Of a stretch of 62,978 nucleotides of DNA, positions 39,658-47,791 are shown piece by piece (the stretch's first letter is position 1; each line of letters starts with the position of its first letter). This DNA comes from an uncultured Oscillibacter sp. GTDB taxonomy: Bacteria; Bacillota; Clostridia; Oscillospirales; Oscillospiraceae. The stretch lies in assembly GCA_910576865.1 (NCBI GenBank), contig CAJTKE010000018.1:1-62978 (forward strand). The letters are read 5' to 3'. Under the pieces are notes generated by a model. That model did not search any database. It saw only the letters and a program-made list of their open reading frames with translations, and was not told where the DNA came from. The translations under genes and the position numbers were made by a program.

Positions 39658-41328
39658 ATGGAAGAGAAGAGAATGTGCACGGTAACCGTGGACGGCGCGG
39701 AATACGCCTATCCCCACGGTACGCCCTTCCGCGCCGTCGCGGCGGACTTTCAGGACCGGTACCCCTGCGACATCCTGCTGGTCAACCGGGACGGCAAGCT
39801 CTGCGAGCTCCACAAGGCGCTGGATCGGGACTGCTCGCTGAAAATGGTCACCGCCCTGGACCGGCCCGGCATCCAGACCTATGAGCGCAGCGCCGTCTTC
39901 CTGATGCTGAAGGCCTTTTACGACGTGGCGGGCCGGGAGAACGTGGAGCGCGTCTCCGTGGAGTACTCCCTCAGCAGCGCCCTCTTCATCCTGGCCAAGG
40001 GCGGCTTCACCCTGGACCAGGCCCTCCTGGAAAAAGTGGAGGCCCGGATGCGGGAGCTGTCCGCCGCCGCCCTGCCCATTGAAAAGAAAACCCTGAACAC
40101 CGACGACGCCATCGACCTCTTCCGGGAGGCCCGGCTGGTCCACAAAGCCCAGCTTCTCAGCTTCCGCATCAACTCCCACGTCAACGTCTACTCCCTGGAC
40201 GGCTTCGTGGATTACTTCTACGGCTACATGGCCCCAGACACCGGCTATATCCGCTGCTTCGGCCTGGAGCTCTTTGAAAACGGCTTCGTCCTCCGCCTGC
40301 CCACCCAGAAGGACCCCAATCATCTGGGGGACTTCAAGCCCTCTCACAAGGTCTTCCGGGAGCTCTACCAGTCCACCCTCCGCTCCGAGGCCCTGAACGC
40401 CTCCAACGTGGCGGAGCTGAACACCACCATCTCCCGGGGCGGGGCCACCCCCCTCATCCTGGCCCACGAGGCCATGATGGAGAAGAAGATCGGCGACATC
40501 GCCGCCGAAATCGCCTCCCGGAAGGACGTCCGCTTCGTCATGATCGCGGGGCCCTCCTCCTCCGGCAAAACCACCTTCTCCCACCGCCTCTCCACCCAGC
40601 TCCGGGCCCACGGCCTGCATCCCCACCCCATCGCCACGGACAACTACTTCGTCAACCGGGACAAGACTCCCCGGGACGAAAACGGCAACTACGACTTCGA
40701 GGGCCTGGGGGCCATGGACGTGGAGCAGTTCAACCAGGACTGCGTCCGCCTCCTGAACGGCGAGACGGTGGAGATCCCCACCTACAATTTCAAAAAGGGC
40801 GCCCGGGAATACAACGGCAACTTCCTCCGCCTGGAGGAGGGGGACGTGCTGGTCATCGAGGGCATCCACTGCCTGAACGACAAATTCACCCACGCCCTGC
40901 CCGCCGAGAGCAAATACAAAATCTACATCAGCTGCCTGACCACCCTGAACATCGACGACCACAACCGCATCCCCACCACCGACGCCCGGCTCCTCCGGCG
41001 CATCGAGCGGGACGCCCGGACCCGGGGCTACAGCGCCCAGGCCACCATCAAGATGTGGCCCTCCGTCCGGCGGGGAGAGGAGAACAACATCTTCCCCTTC
41101 CAGGACAGCGCGGACATGATCTTCAACTCCGCCCTGATCTACGAGACGGCCCTGCTGAAGCCCTACGTCCAGCCCCTGCTCTTCGGCGTTCCCCGGGACA
41201 GCGAGGAGTACATCGAGGCCAAGCGCCTCCTGAAATTCCTGAACTACTTCCTGCCCATCCCCGCGGACAACATCCCCAAGACCTCCCTCATGCGGGAGTT
41301 CATCGGGGGCGGCTGCTACCACGTCTGA
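39658..41328 (+). CDS. TGS-domain uridine kinase-like nucleoside kinase
   Basis: A 556-residue protein with an unusual three-part build known from Clostridia. An N-terminal TGS-like domain (MCTVTVDGAEYAYPHGTPF) is followed by a ThrRS-type second domain (RINSHVNVYSLDGFVDYFYGYM) and a C-terminal uridine kinase/phosphoribulokinase domain. The P-loop is AGPSSSGKTTFSHRL (about residue 299), and TDNYFVNRDKTPRDENGNYD holds the nucleoside-site residues. It phosphorylates a nucleoside, probably uridine or cytidine. ATG 39658 follows AAGGAGG; the frame extends 148 codons further, but that part overlaps the promoter. It is the first gene of the operon with punA, mtaD-like, alcohol dehydrogenase and aminotransferase genes. 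Confidence 0.88.
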   Translation: MEEKRMCTVTVDGAEYAYPHGTPFRAVAADFQDRYPCDILLVNRDGKLCELHKALDRDCSLKMVTALDRPGIQTYERSAVFLMLKAFYDVAGRENVERVSVEYSLSSALFILAKGGFTLDQALLEKVEARMRELSAAALPIEKKTLNTDDAIDLFREARLVHKAQLLSFRINSHVNVYSLDGFVDYFYGYMAPDTGYIRCFGLELFENGFVLRLPTQKDPNHLGDFKPSHKVFRELYQSTLRSEALNASNVAELNTTISRGGATPLILAHEAMMEKKIGDIAAEIASRKDVRFVMIAGPSSSGKTTFSHRLSTQLRAHGLHPHPIATDNYFVNRDKTPRDENGNYDFEGLGAMDVEQFNQDCVRLLNGETVEIPTYNFKKGAREYNGNFLRLEEGDVLVIEGIHCLNDKFTHALPAESKYKIYISCLTTLNIDDHNRIPTTDARLLRRIERDARTRGYSAQATIKMWPSVRRGEENNIFPFQDSADMIFNSALIYETALLKPYVQPLLFGVPRDSEEYIEAKRLLKFLNYFLPIPADNIPKTSLMREFIGGGCYHV

Positions 41329-41344
41329 CCCCGGGAGGCAAGCC

Positions 41345-42166
41345 ATGTCCTACACCAGCGCGTATTTTCAAAAAAGCGCGGACTTCCTGCGAACCAAAAC
41401 CGGCCGGACCCCGGAGATCGGCATCGTCCTGGGCTCCTGCCTGGGGCCCTTCGCCCGGGAGATTGAGGACCCGGTGGAGGTGGATTACGGGGACATCCCC
41501 AATTTCCTGCTCTCCACCGTGGCCTCCCACGCCGGGAAGCTGATCTTCGGCACGGTCTCCGGCAGGTCCGTGGTCTGCATGTCCGGCCGCTTCCACTCCT
41601 ACGAGGGCTATTCCTTCGAGGAGCTGGTCATCCCCGTCCGGGTCCTGAGACTGCTGGGCGTGAAAACCCTCATTCTCACCAACGCCGCCGGGGCCGTGAA
41701 CCGGGACTACCGCCCCGGGGACGTGATGGTCCTCCGGGACCACATCAAGCTGAACGGCTCCAGCCCCCTCCTGGGTCCCAACGTGGAGGACTTCGGCCCC
41801 CGGTTCTTCGATGTCACCCGGATGTACACCCCGGAGCTGCGGAAGCTGGCCCTGGACCTCGCCCAGGGCTCCTCCCTCCGGGTCCATGAGGGGACCTACA
41901 TGTTCTTCCCCGGCCCCCAGTTCGAAACCCCGGCGGAGATTCGCGCCGCCCGGGCCCTGGGCGCCGACGCCGTGGGCATGTCCACCGTCACCGAGGCCCT
42001 CACCGCCGCCCACTGCGGAATGCCCCTGCTGGCCCTGTCCGTCATCACCAACATGGCGGCGGGGGTGCTGGACCGGCCCCTCAGCGGCGAGGAGGTGGAC
42101 GAGGCGGCGGAACGCGTTGCCAAACCCTTCAGCGACTATATGAAAAAGATCGTGGCCGCGATCTGA
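41345..42166 (+). CDS. punA: Purine-nucleoside phosphorylase (trimeric type)
   Basis: A 273-residue enzyme that splits purine nucleosides with phosphate into base and pentose-1-phosphate. Family motifs are GIVLGSCLGPFA (phosphate loop), GRFHSYEGYSFEEL, ILTNAAGAVNRDYRPGDVM, GPQFETPAEIRAARALGADAVGMST and the base-site VITNMAAG. Length is normal for the PNP/MTAP superfamily. It follows the kinase by 16 bases and precedes the deaminase by 18. Given that partner, methylthioinosine as a substrate is possible but not shown. Confidence 0.93.
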   Translation: MSYTSAYFQKSADFLRTKTGRTPEIGIVLGSCLGPFAREIEDPVEVDYGDIPNFLLSTVASHAGKLIFGTVSGRSVVCMSGRFHSYEGYSFEELVIPVRVLRLLGVKTLILTNAAGAVNRDYRPGDVMVLRDHIKLNGSSPLLGPNVEDFGPRFFDVTRMYTPELRKLALDLAQGSSLRVHEGTYMFFPGPQFETPAEIRAARALGADAVGMSTVTEALTAAHCGMPLLALSVITNMAAGVLDRPLSGEEVDEAAERVAKPFSDYMKKIVAAI

Positions 42167-42184
42167 GACAGGAGGAAACACCAC

Positions 42185-43483
42185 ATGAAGCTGCTGCTGA
42201 AACACTGCGGCATTCTCGCCACCGAAGGAACGGGCTTCCGCTGCCTGGAAAACGCGTACCTGGGCGTGGACGGCGACACCATCGACTACATCGGGACGGA
42301 AAAGCCCCAGGGCCCCTACGACCGGGAGAAGGACATGGCCGGCCGTCTGCTGCTCCCGGGCCTCATCAACTGCCACGGCCACAGCCCCATGGTGCTGCTC
42401 CGAGGCGTGGGCAGCGATTTGAGCCTCCAGGAATGGCTCTTTGGGAAGATCATGCCCATTGAGGACAAGCTGACGGCGGAGGACATCAAAATCGGCAACC
42501 AGCTGGCCCTGCTGGAGATGCTCTCCACCGGCACCACCAGCTACTCCGACATGTATTTCGAGCCCCAGACCGCCGTGGAAAACGCCCTGGCCTGCGGCAT
42601 CAAGGCCAACATCTCCCGCCCGGTCCAGTGCTTCAACAAGGACGAGACCTACGCCGAGAACTTCCGGGCGAAAGAGTCCATCCAGCTCTTCAAGAATCAC
42701 CACGGCGCGGGGGACGGCCGGGTCCGGATCGACTTCTCCGTCCACGCGGAGTACACCTGCTTCGAGCACATCGTGGGCCCCTACAGCGCGGACTGCAAGT
42801 CCCTGGGAGGCCGGATGCACATCCACCTCTCCGAGACGAAAAAGGAGCACGACGAGTGCGTGGAGAAATACGGCAAAACCCCGGCGAAATGGTTCTATGA
42901 CCTGGGAACCTTCGACTGCCCCACCGCCGCCGCCCACTGCGTCTGGGTGACGGAGGAGGACATGGCCCTCATGCTGGAAAAGGGCGTCAGTCCCGTCCAC
43001 AACCCCACCAGCAACATGAAGCTGGGCAGCGGCTTCGCCCCCGTCCAGCGGATGCTGGACCTGGGACTGAACGTCACCCTGGGCACCGACGGAGCCGCCA
43101 GCAACAACAATCTGAACATGCTGGAGGAGCTGCATCTTGCCTCCGTCCTCCACAACGGCTTCCACCGGGACCCCACCATCCTCAAGCCCGCCCAGCTCCT
43201 GGCCATGGCCACGAGAAACGGCGCGCAGCTCCAGGGCCGGGAGGACACCGGCGAGCTGGCCGTGGGCAAAAAGGCGGACATCATCGCCCTGGACCTGACC
43301 CGCCCCCACATGGTCCCCAACTTCGACCCCCTGGCCCTGACGGTCTACTCCGCCCAGGGCGGCGACGTGGTGATGACCATGGTGGACGGAAAAATCCTCT
43401 ATGAGAACGGCGAGTTCCTGACTCTGGACGCGGACAAAATTCTCCACGAGGCCGACGCCGCCGCCCGGCGGCTGCACGGCTGA
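42185..43483 (+). CDS. mtaD: Amidohydrolase, 5'-methylthioadenosine/S-adenosylhomocysteine deaminase type
   Basis: A 432-residue metal-dependent deaminase. The HxH pair is in LLPGLINCHGHSPMVLLRG. Further sites are VHAEYTC (substrate contact), HIHLSETKKEHDEC (metal His and general-base Glu), and SPVHNPTSNMKLGSGFAPV with LGTDGAASNNNLNMLEE (metal Asp and the family signature). The pattern matches MTA/SAH deaminases and the related chlorohydrolases. Such enzymes turn MTA, SAH or adenosine into the inosine form, which the neighbouring phosphorylase could then cleave. It is third in the nucleoside operon, behind GGAGG. Confidence 0.85.
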   Translation: MKLLLKHCGILATEGTGFRCLENAYLGVDGDTIDYIGTEKPQGPYDREKDMAGRLLLPGLINCHGHSPMVLLRGVGSDLSLQEWLFGKIMPIEDKLTAEDIKIGNQLALLEMLSTGTTSYSDMYFEPQTAVENALACGIKANISRPVQCFNKDETYAENFRAKESIQLFKNHHGAGDGRVRIDFSVHAEYTCFEHIVGPYSADCKSLGGRMHIHLSETKKEHDECVEKYGKTPAKWFYDLGTFDCPTAAAHCVWVTEEDMALMLEKGVSPVHNPTSNMKLGSGFAPVQRMLDLGLNVTLGTDGAASNNNLNMLEELHLASVLHNGFHRDPTILKPAQLLAMATRNGAQLQGREDTGELAVGKKADIIALDLTRPHMVPNFDPLALTVYSAQGGDVVMTMVDGKILYENGEFLTLDADKILHEADAAARRLHG

Positions 43484-43513
43484 CGAACGGAAACCGACAG
43501 GAGGACCGGCTGC

Positions 43514-44677
43514 ATGAAAAACTTCACCTATGCCATCCCCACGGTGGTCCACTTCGGCCAGGGCCAGATTCAGAAGCTGGGGGCGGAGATCGCCGCCAGG
43601 GCAAGCAAGGTGCTGGTGGTCTACGGCGGGGGCAGCGTCAAGCGGAACGGCGTCTTCGACGCGGCCATCGAACAGCTGAAGGCCCACGGCATCCAATGGG
43701 CCGAGCTCCCCGGCGTGGAGCCCAACCCCCGGGTGGCCACGATCCGGGAGGGCGTCCGCCTCTGCCGGGAGCAGGGACTGGACGGCGTGCTGGCCCTGGG
43801 GGGCGGCAGCGTCATCGACTGCGCCAAGGGCGTCGCCGCCGGATTTTACCACGACGGGGATCCCTGGGACCTCTCCGCGAAAAAGCTGACGCCGGAGCGG
43901 GCCCTGCCCATCTTCACCGTGCTGACCATGGCGGCCACCGGCTCCGAGATGGATGACATCGCCGTCATCTCCAACCCGGAGACCAACGAGAAGGAGTCCT
44001 TCGCCGGGCCCTGCTGCTACCCCGCCGTGTCCATTCTGGACCCCACCTACACGTACTCCCTCCCCGCCGCCCAGACCGCCGCGGGCACGGCGGACATCAT
44101 GTCCCACACCTTTGAGAACTATTTCAGCCCCATTGAGGACAACTACCTAGCGGAAAGTCTGGCGGAGGCCGTCCTCCGTTCCTGCGTGAAGTACGGCCCC
44201 CGGGCCATCGCCGTCCCCGACGACTACGAGGCCCGGGCCAACCTGATGTGGAACGCCGCCTGGGCCATCAACGGCTTCCTGAAAATGGGCAAACCCGTGG
44301 CCTGGAGCGTCCACCGCATGGAGCACGAGCTCTCCGCTTTCTACGACATCACCCACGGCGTGGGGCTGGCCATCCTGACCCCCAACTGGATGCGCTACGT
44401 CCTCAGCGAGAGGACCGAGGCCCGCTTCGCCCGGTACGGAACCGCCGTCTGGGACCTGGACCCCGCCCTCCCCGTCCGGGAGCTGGCGGAGGCCGCCATT
44501 CAAAAGACCCGGAACTTTTTCACCTCTCTGGGCCTCCCCGCCGCGCTGTCCGAGCTTGGCATCGGTCCGGAGCATTTCCCGGAAATGGCCCGGAAGGCCA
44601 GGACCGCCGGCTTTGACAAGACCTTCGTCCCCCTCAGCGCGGAGGATATTGTCCATATCTATCAAATGAGCCTGTAA
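43514..44677 (+). CDS. Iron-containing alcohol dehydrogenase
   Basis: A 387-residue group III dehydrogenase of the butanol dehydrogenase type. Nucleotide binding is seen in VVYGGGSVKRNG and VLALGGGSVIDCAKGVA. The metal ligands are the Asp and His in GTADIMSHTFENYF and the two His of SVHRMEHELSAFYDITHGVGLAI. The size is normal. It probably reduces an aldehyde with NAD(P)H. Its place inside a nucleoside salvage operon suggests an aldehyde derived from a pentose phosphate or methylthio-sugar, which is inference. Confidence 0.92.
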   Translation: MKNFTYAIPTVVHFGQGQIQKLGAEIAARASKVLVVYGGGSVKRNGVFDAAIEQLKAHGIQWAELPGVEPNPRVATIREGVRLCREQGLDGVLALGGGSVIDCAKGVAAGFYHDGDPWDLSAKKLTPERALPIFTVLTMAATGSEMDDIAVISNPETNEKESFAGPCCYPAVSILDPTYTYSLPAAQTAAGTADIMSHTFENYFSPIEDNYLAESLAEAVLRSCVKYGPRAIAVPDDYEARANLMWNAAWAINGFLKMGKPVAWSVHRMEHELSAFYDITHGVGLAILTPNWMRYVLSERTEARFARYGTAVWDLDPALPVRELAEAAIQKTRNFFTSLGLPAALSELGIGPEHFPEMARKARTAGFDKTFVPLSAEDIVHIYQMSL

Positions 44678-44708
44678 CCCGTCATACAACATAAGGAGCG
44701 TGATTCCC

Positions 44709-45848
44709 ATGGACCTGACATTGAACAGCGCCGTGCTGGGCCTGGAGCTGTCCGGCATCCGCCGCTTCACCTTTCTGGTGCGGGACACCCCCGGCGCCTG
44801 CGCCCTGACCATCGGCGAGCCGGACCAGAACACCCCGGACATCATCAAGGAGGCCGCGAAAGCCGCCCTGGACCAAAACGACACCCACTATCCCCCCGGC
44901 AACGGCTACCCCTACATGCTGGAGGCCATCTCCAAATACGAGGAGCGGGCCCACGGCCTCAGGTACTCTCCCGACGAGATCATCCTCACCATCGGGGCCA
45001 CGGAGAGTCTGTTCATCGGCCTGTCCACCGTGCTGAACCCCGGGGACGAGGTCATCATCCCCACCCCGGCCTTCAGCCTCTACGAGTCCATCACCCAGCT
45101 CTGCCGGGGCGTACCCGTGGCCCTGCCCACGGAGGACAACCATTTCCAGATCGACCCCCGGGCCCTGGAGGCCACCATCACCCCCAGGACGAAGGCCATC
45201 GTCCTCACCTCCCCCAACAACCCCACCGGCTGCATCTACACCCGGGAGACCCTGGACGCCGTCCACGAGGTCCTGAAGGACCGGCCCATCTTCGTCCTCT
45301 GCGACGATGTGTACCGGAGCTTGGTCTACACGGAGGACTACCACAGCTTCGCCGAATACGATGACTGTCGGGACCGGATCATCGTCATCAACAGCTTCTC
45401 CAAGCCCTACGCCATGACCGGCTGGCGGCTGGGCTGGTGTCTGGCGGACGCCCCCATCCGGGACCGGATGCAGATCTTCCACCAGTACGCCGTGGTTTCC
45501 GCCCCCGCCTTCGTCCAGCCCGCCTGCGTGGCGGCCCTGGAGAGCGACGCCTCCTCCATGACGGAGCTCTTCCGCAAGCGCCGGGACTACGTCTACCAGC
45601 GTCTCACGGACATGGGCCTGGAGGTCCAGAAGCCGGAGGGGGCTTTCTACATGTTCATCAACATCAAACCGTACGGCATGGACTCCCTGACCTTCTGCGA
45701 GAAGATGCTGCGGGAGGGTCTGGTAGGCCTGATCCCCGGCGTGTACTTCGGCACGGAGGGCTACATGCGCCTGAGCTACTGCTACTCCGACGCGGATCTG
45801 AAAGAGGGCCTGGACCGGGTGGAGCGCTTTATCAGAACCCTGGCATGA
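44709..45848 (+). CDS. Class I/II pyridoxal-phosphate aminotransferase
   Basis: A 379-residue fold-type I aminotransferase. The ring-stacking region is GATESLFIGLSTVLNPGDE, the cofactor Asn/Pro motif is TSPNNPTGCIY, the Asp/Tyr pair is CDDVYRSLVY, the Schiff-base Lys lies in NSFSKPYAMTGWRLGW, and the substrate-binding Arg is near the C-terminus in YMRLSYCYSD. The start is ATG 44709, ten bases after AAGGAG. It is the last gene of the operon, with a terminator directly after it. Aspartate/aromatic-type specificity is likely; the amino acid is not known. Confidence 0.92.
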   Translation: MDLTLNSAVLGLELSGIRRFTFLVRDTPGACALTIGEPDQNTPDIIKEAAKAALDQNDTHYPPGNGYPYMLEAISKYEERAHGLRYSPDEIILTIGATESLFIGLSTVLNPGDEVIIPTPAFSLYESITQLCRGVPVALPTEDNHFQIDPRALEATITPRTKAIVLTSPNNPTGCIYTRETLDAVHEVLKDRPIFVLCDDVYRSLVYTEDYHSFAEYDDCRDRIIVINSFSKPYAMTGWRLGWCLADAPIRDRMQIFHQYAVVSAPAFVQPACVAALESDASSMTELFRKRRDYVYQRLTDMGLEVQKPEGAFYMFINIKPYGMDSLTFCEKMLREGLVGLIPGVYFGTEGYMRLSYCYSDADLKEGLDRVERFIRTLA

Positions 45849-45854
45849 GCCGGA

Positions 45855-45888
45855 GGGCCTTCCCGCCGCTTGGCCGGGAGGCCCTTTT
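45855..45888 (+). terminator. Terminator of the nucleoside salvage operon
   Basis: GGGCCTTCCCG pairs with CGGGAGGCCC (one bulged T) and is followed by TTTT, starting seven bases after the aminotransferase stop. Confidence 0.85.
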
Positions 45889-45976
45889 AACTCGAAAAGA
45901 TATCACCTTTGACGGACTGCACAAATTTTCCTCTTGATTTTTTATGATCGAAATGGTTGAATTTGATTGATATCTA

Positions 45977-46005
45977 TTGACTCTGATTGTTATTGGCATT
46001 ATTAT
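45977..46005 (+). promoter_or_regulatory. Promoter of the DeoR/fruK/mtlA operon
   Basis: TTGACT (45977-45982), 17-base spacer, TATTAT (46000-46005). The region 45957-45992 has repeated TTGA/GATTG units in direct orientation around the -35 element, the style of site DeoR-family repressors bind, so autoregulation is plausible. Confidence 0.65.
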
Positions 46006-46058
46006 AAGCAAAGAAACCAAGAAGCAGCCATTTTCAGTCACAGTTAGGGGGGTGAATT

Positions 46059-46802
46059 ATGCTGGCTGAGCAACGCGCGGAACGGATTCTCCGGGAGCTG
46101 GCCCAGCGGCGGGCCGCCACGGTGACAGACCTCTGTCAGGTGACGGGTGCCTCCGAGGCCACCATCCGGCGGGACCTGAACGCGCTGGCCAAGCAGGGCC
46201 GGCTGAGCAAGGTCCACGGCGGCGCCATGCTGATGAGCGCCGAGTTCCACGGCGAGGAGCTGGACATGGAGACCAAGCGGGGGCTCTGCACCCGGGAAAA
46301 GGCCCGGATCGCCCAGTACGCCGCCGGGCTGGTGGGGGATGACGACGTGGTCTTCCTGGACGCGGGCACCTCGGTGCTCCACATGGCGGAGCGCCTGCCC
46401 AGCTCCAGGGCCCTGTTTCTGACCAACAGTATCGAGTGCGCCTGCCGCCTGATGGAGCGGAACCTCCGCACCTACGTGCTGGGGGGGACGCTGAAGGCGG
46501 GCACCATGGCCCTGATCGGCGCGGAAACCCTGGAGGCCCTGGGGCGGTACAACTTCACCAAGGCGTTCCTGGGCTGCAACGGCGTCACCATCACCCAGGG
46601 CTTCACCACGCCGGACCCGGAGGAGGCGGCGGTGAAATCCCTGGCGGCGGACCGGGCTCAGGAGGTCTACGTCCTGGCGGACTCCAGCAAGTTCGGTCAG
46701 GTGACGGCGGCGGGGATGTTCCCCATTGAGACCGCCTGCGTCATCACGGACCAGCTGCCGGACCCCCGCTACCGGGACTATACCGACGTCAGGGAGGTGT
46801 AG
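46059..46802 (+). CDS. DeoR-family transcriptional regulator of the fructose/mannitol genes
   Basis: A 247-residue DeoR-type repressor. The N-terminal winged helix-turn-helix reads ATVTDLCQVTGASEATIRRD and ends with LSKVHGGA. The C-terminal sugar-phosphate sensor (DeoRC) includes DVVFLDAGTSVLHMA, FLTNSIECACRL, YVLGGTLKAGTMALIG, FLGCNGVT and VYVLADSSKFG. It ends three bases before fruK. DeoR regulators next to fruK usually respond to fructose-1-phosphate, which fits here. Confidence 0.9.
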   Translation: MLAEQRAERILRELAQRRAATVTDLCQVTGASEATIRRDLNALAKQGRLSKVHGGAMLMSAEFHGEELDMETKRGLCTREKARIAQYAAGLVGDDDVVFLDAGTSVLHMAERLPSSRALFLTNSIECACRLMERNLRTYVLGGTLKAGTMALIGAETLEALGRYNFTKAFLGCNGVTITQGFTTPDPEEAAVKSLAADRAQEVYVLADSSKFGQVTAAGMFPIETACVITDQLPDPRYRDYTDVREV

Positions 46803-46804
46803 CC

Positions 46805-47716
46805 GTGGTCTATACGGTAACGCTGAACCCCGCCCTGGACTATGAGGTTCTGGTGGACGGCTTCCGGGCCGGCGGCCTGAACCGCACCAGCCGGGAGCAC
46901 ATGCACTTCGGCGGCAAGGGCGTCAACGTCTCCACCGTCCTCCACAGCCTGGGGGTGGAGACCATGGCCCTGGGCTTCGTGGCCGGCTTCACCGGTCAGG
47001 CCCTGGAGGACGGCCTGCGCTCCGCGGGCATCCCCACGGACTTTGTCTGGCTGGAGGAGGGCCTGACCCGGGTCAACGTCAAAATCCGCTCCGGCGGAGG
47101 CGGCGGCGAGACCGAGATCAACAGCCAGGGTCCCGCCATCCCCGCCCCGGCCCTGGAGGACCTGCTCCAAAAGCTGGACCGCCTGGGCGAGGGCGACGTG
47201 CTGGTCCTGGCCGGGTCCCTGCCCGCCGGGCTTCCGGCGAATGTCTACCAGACCATCCTGAACCGGGTGGAGGGCCGGGGCGTTTTGACGGTGGTGGACG
47301 CCGCCAGAGACCTGCTGAAGGGCGTCCTCTCCTGCCGTCCCTTCCTCGTCAAGCCCAACAGCGCCGAGCTGGGGGAGCTCTTCGGAAAGGGCTCCCTCAC
47401 GGAAGAGGAAATCCTCTTTTGCGCCAAAAAGCTCCAGGAGCGGGGGGCCCGGAACATCCTGGTCTCCATGGCCGGAGACGGGTCGCTGCTGCTGGACGAG
47501 ACCGGCGGGGCCCGCCGTCTGGGGGTGCCCCCGGGAACAGTCCGCCACTCCGTGGGCGCGGGGGACTCCATGGTGGCCGGCTTCCTGGCCGGCTGGCTGG
47601 AGACCCGGGACTACGCCGCCGCCCACCGCATGGGCGCCGCCGCCGGGTCCGCCACCGCCTTTTCCGACGGCCTTGCCACCGGGGAGGAGATCCGGAAGCT
47701 CCTCCCCCTGTTCTGA
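46805..47716 (+). CDS. fruK: 1-phosphofructokinase family (PfkB) kinase
   Basis: A 303-residue ribokinase/PfkB enzyme starting at GTG 46805. MVYTVTLNPALDYEV and the first PfkB signature HFGGKGVNVSTVLHSLG are typical of FruK/LacC. The catalytic C-terminal signature is VRHSVGAGDSMVAGFLAGW with the base Asp. It converts fructose-1-phosphate (or tagatose-6-phosphate) to the bisphosphate using ATP. It is translated directly after the DeoR gene and precedes the PTS permease gene by 75 bases. Confidence 0.9.
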   Translation: MVYTVTLNPALDYEVLVDGFRAGGLNRTSREHMHFGGKGVNVSTVLHSLGVETMALGFVAGFTGQALEDGLRSAGIPTDFVWLEEGLTRVNVKIRSGGGGGETEINSQGPAIPAPALEDLLQKLDRLGEGDVLVLAGSLPAGLPANVYQTILNRVEGRGVLTVVDAARDLLKGVLSCRPFLVKPNSAELGELFGKGSLTEEEILFCAKKLQERGARNILVSMAGDGSLLLDETGGARRLGVPPGTVRHSVGAGDSMVAGFLAGWLETRDYAAAHRMGAAAGSATAFSDGLATGEEIRKLLPLF

Positions 47717-47791
47717 TTCTGTTTTCCCTTGGCCGGGAGGCGGCGCGCCGCTTCCTGATTCCTGACATATCATGAGAAAGGACGTTCATCT

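Noticed and set aside
41300..44107. Minus-strand open frame of 935 codons opposite punA, mtaD and the alcohol dehydrogenase
   Set aside because: It spans three well-supported genes on the other strand and reads as a low-complexity Gly/Val/His-rich shadow.
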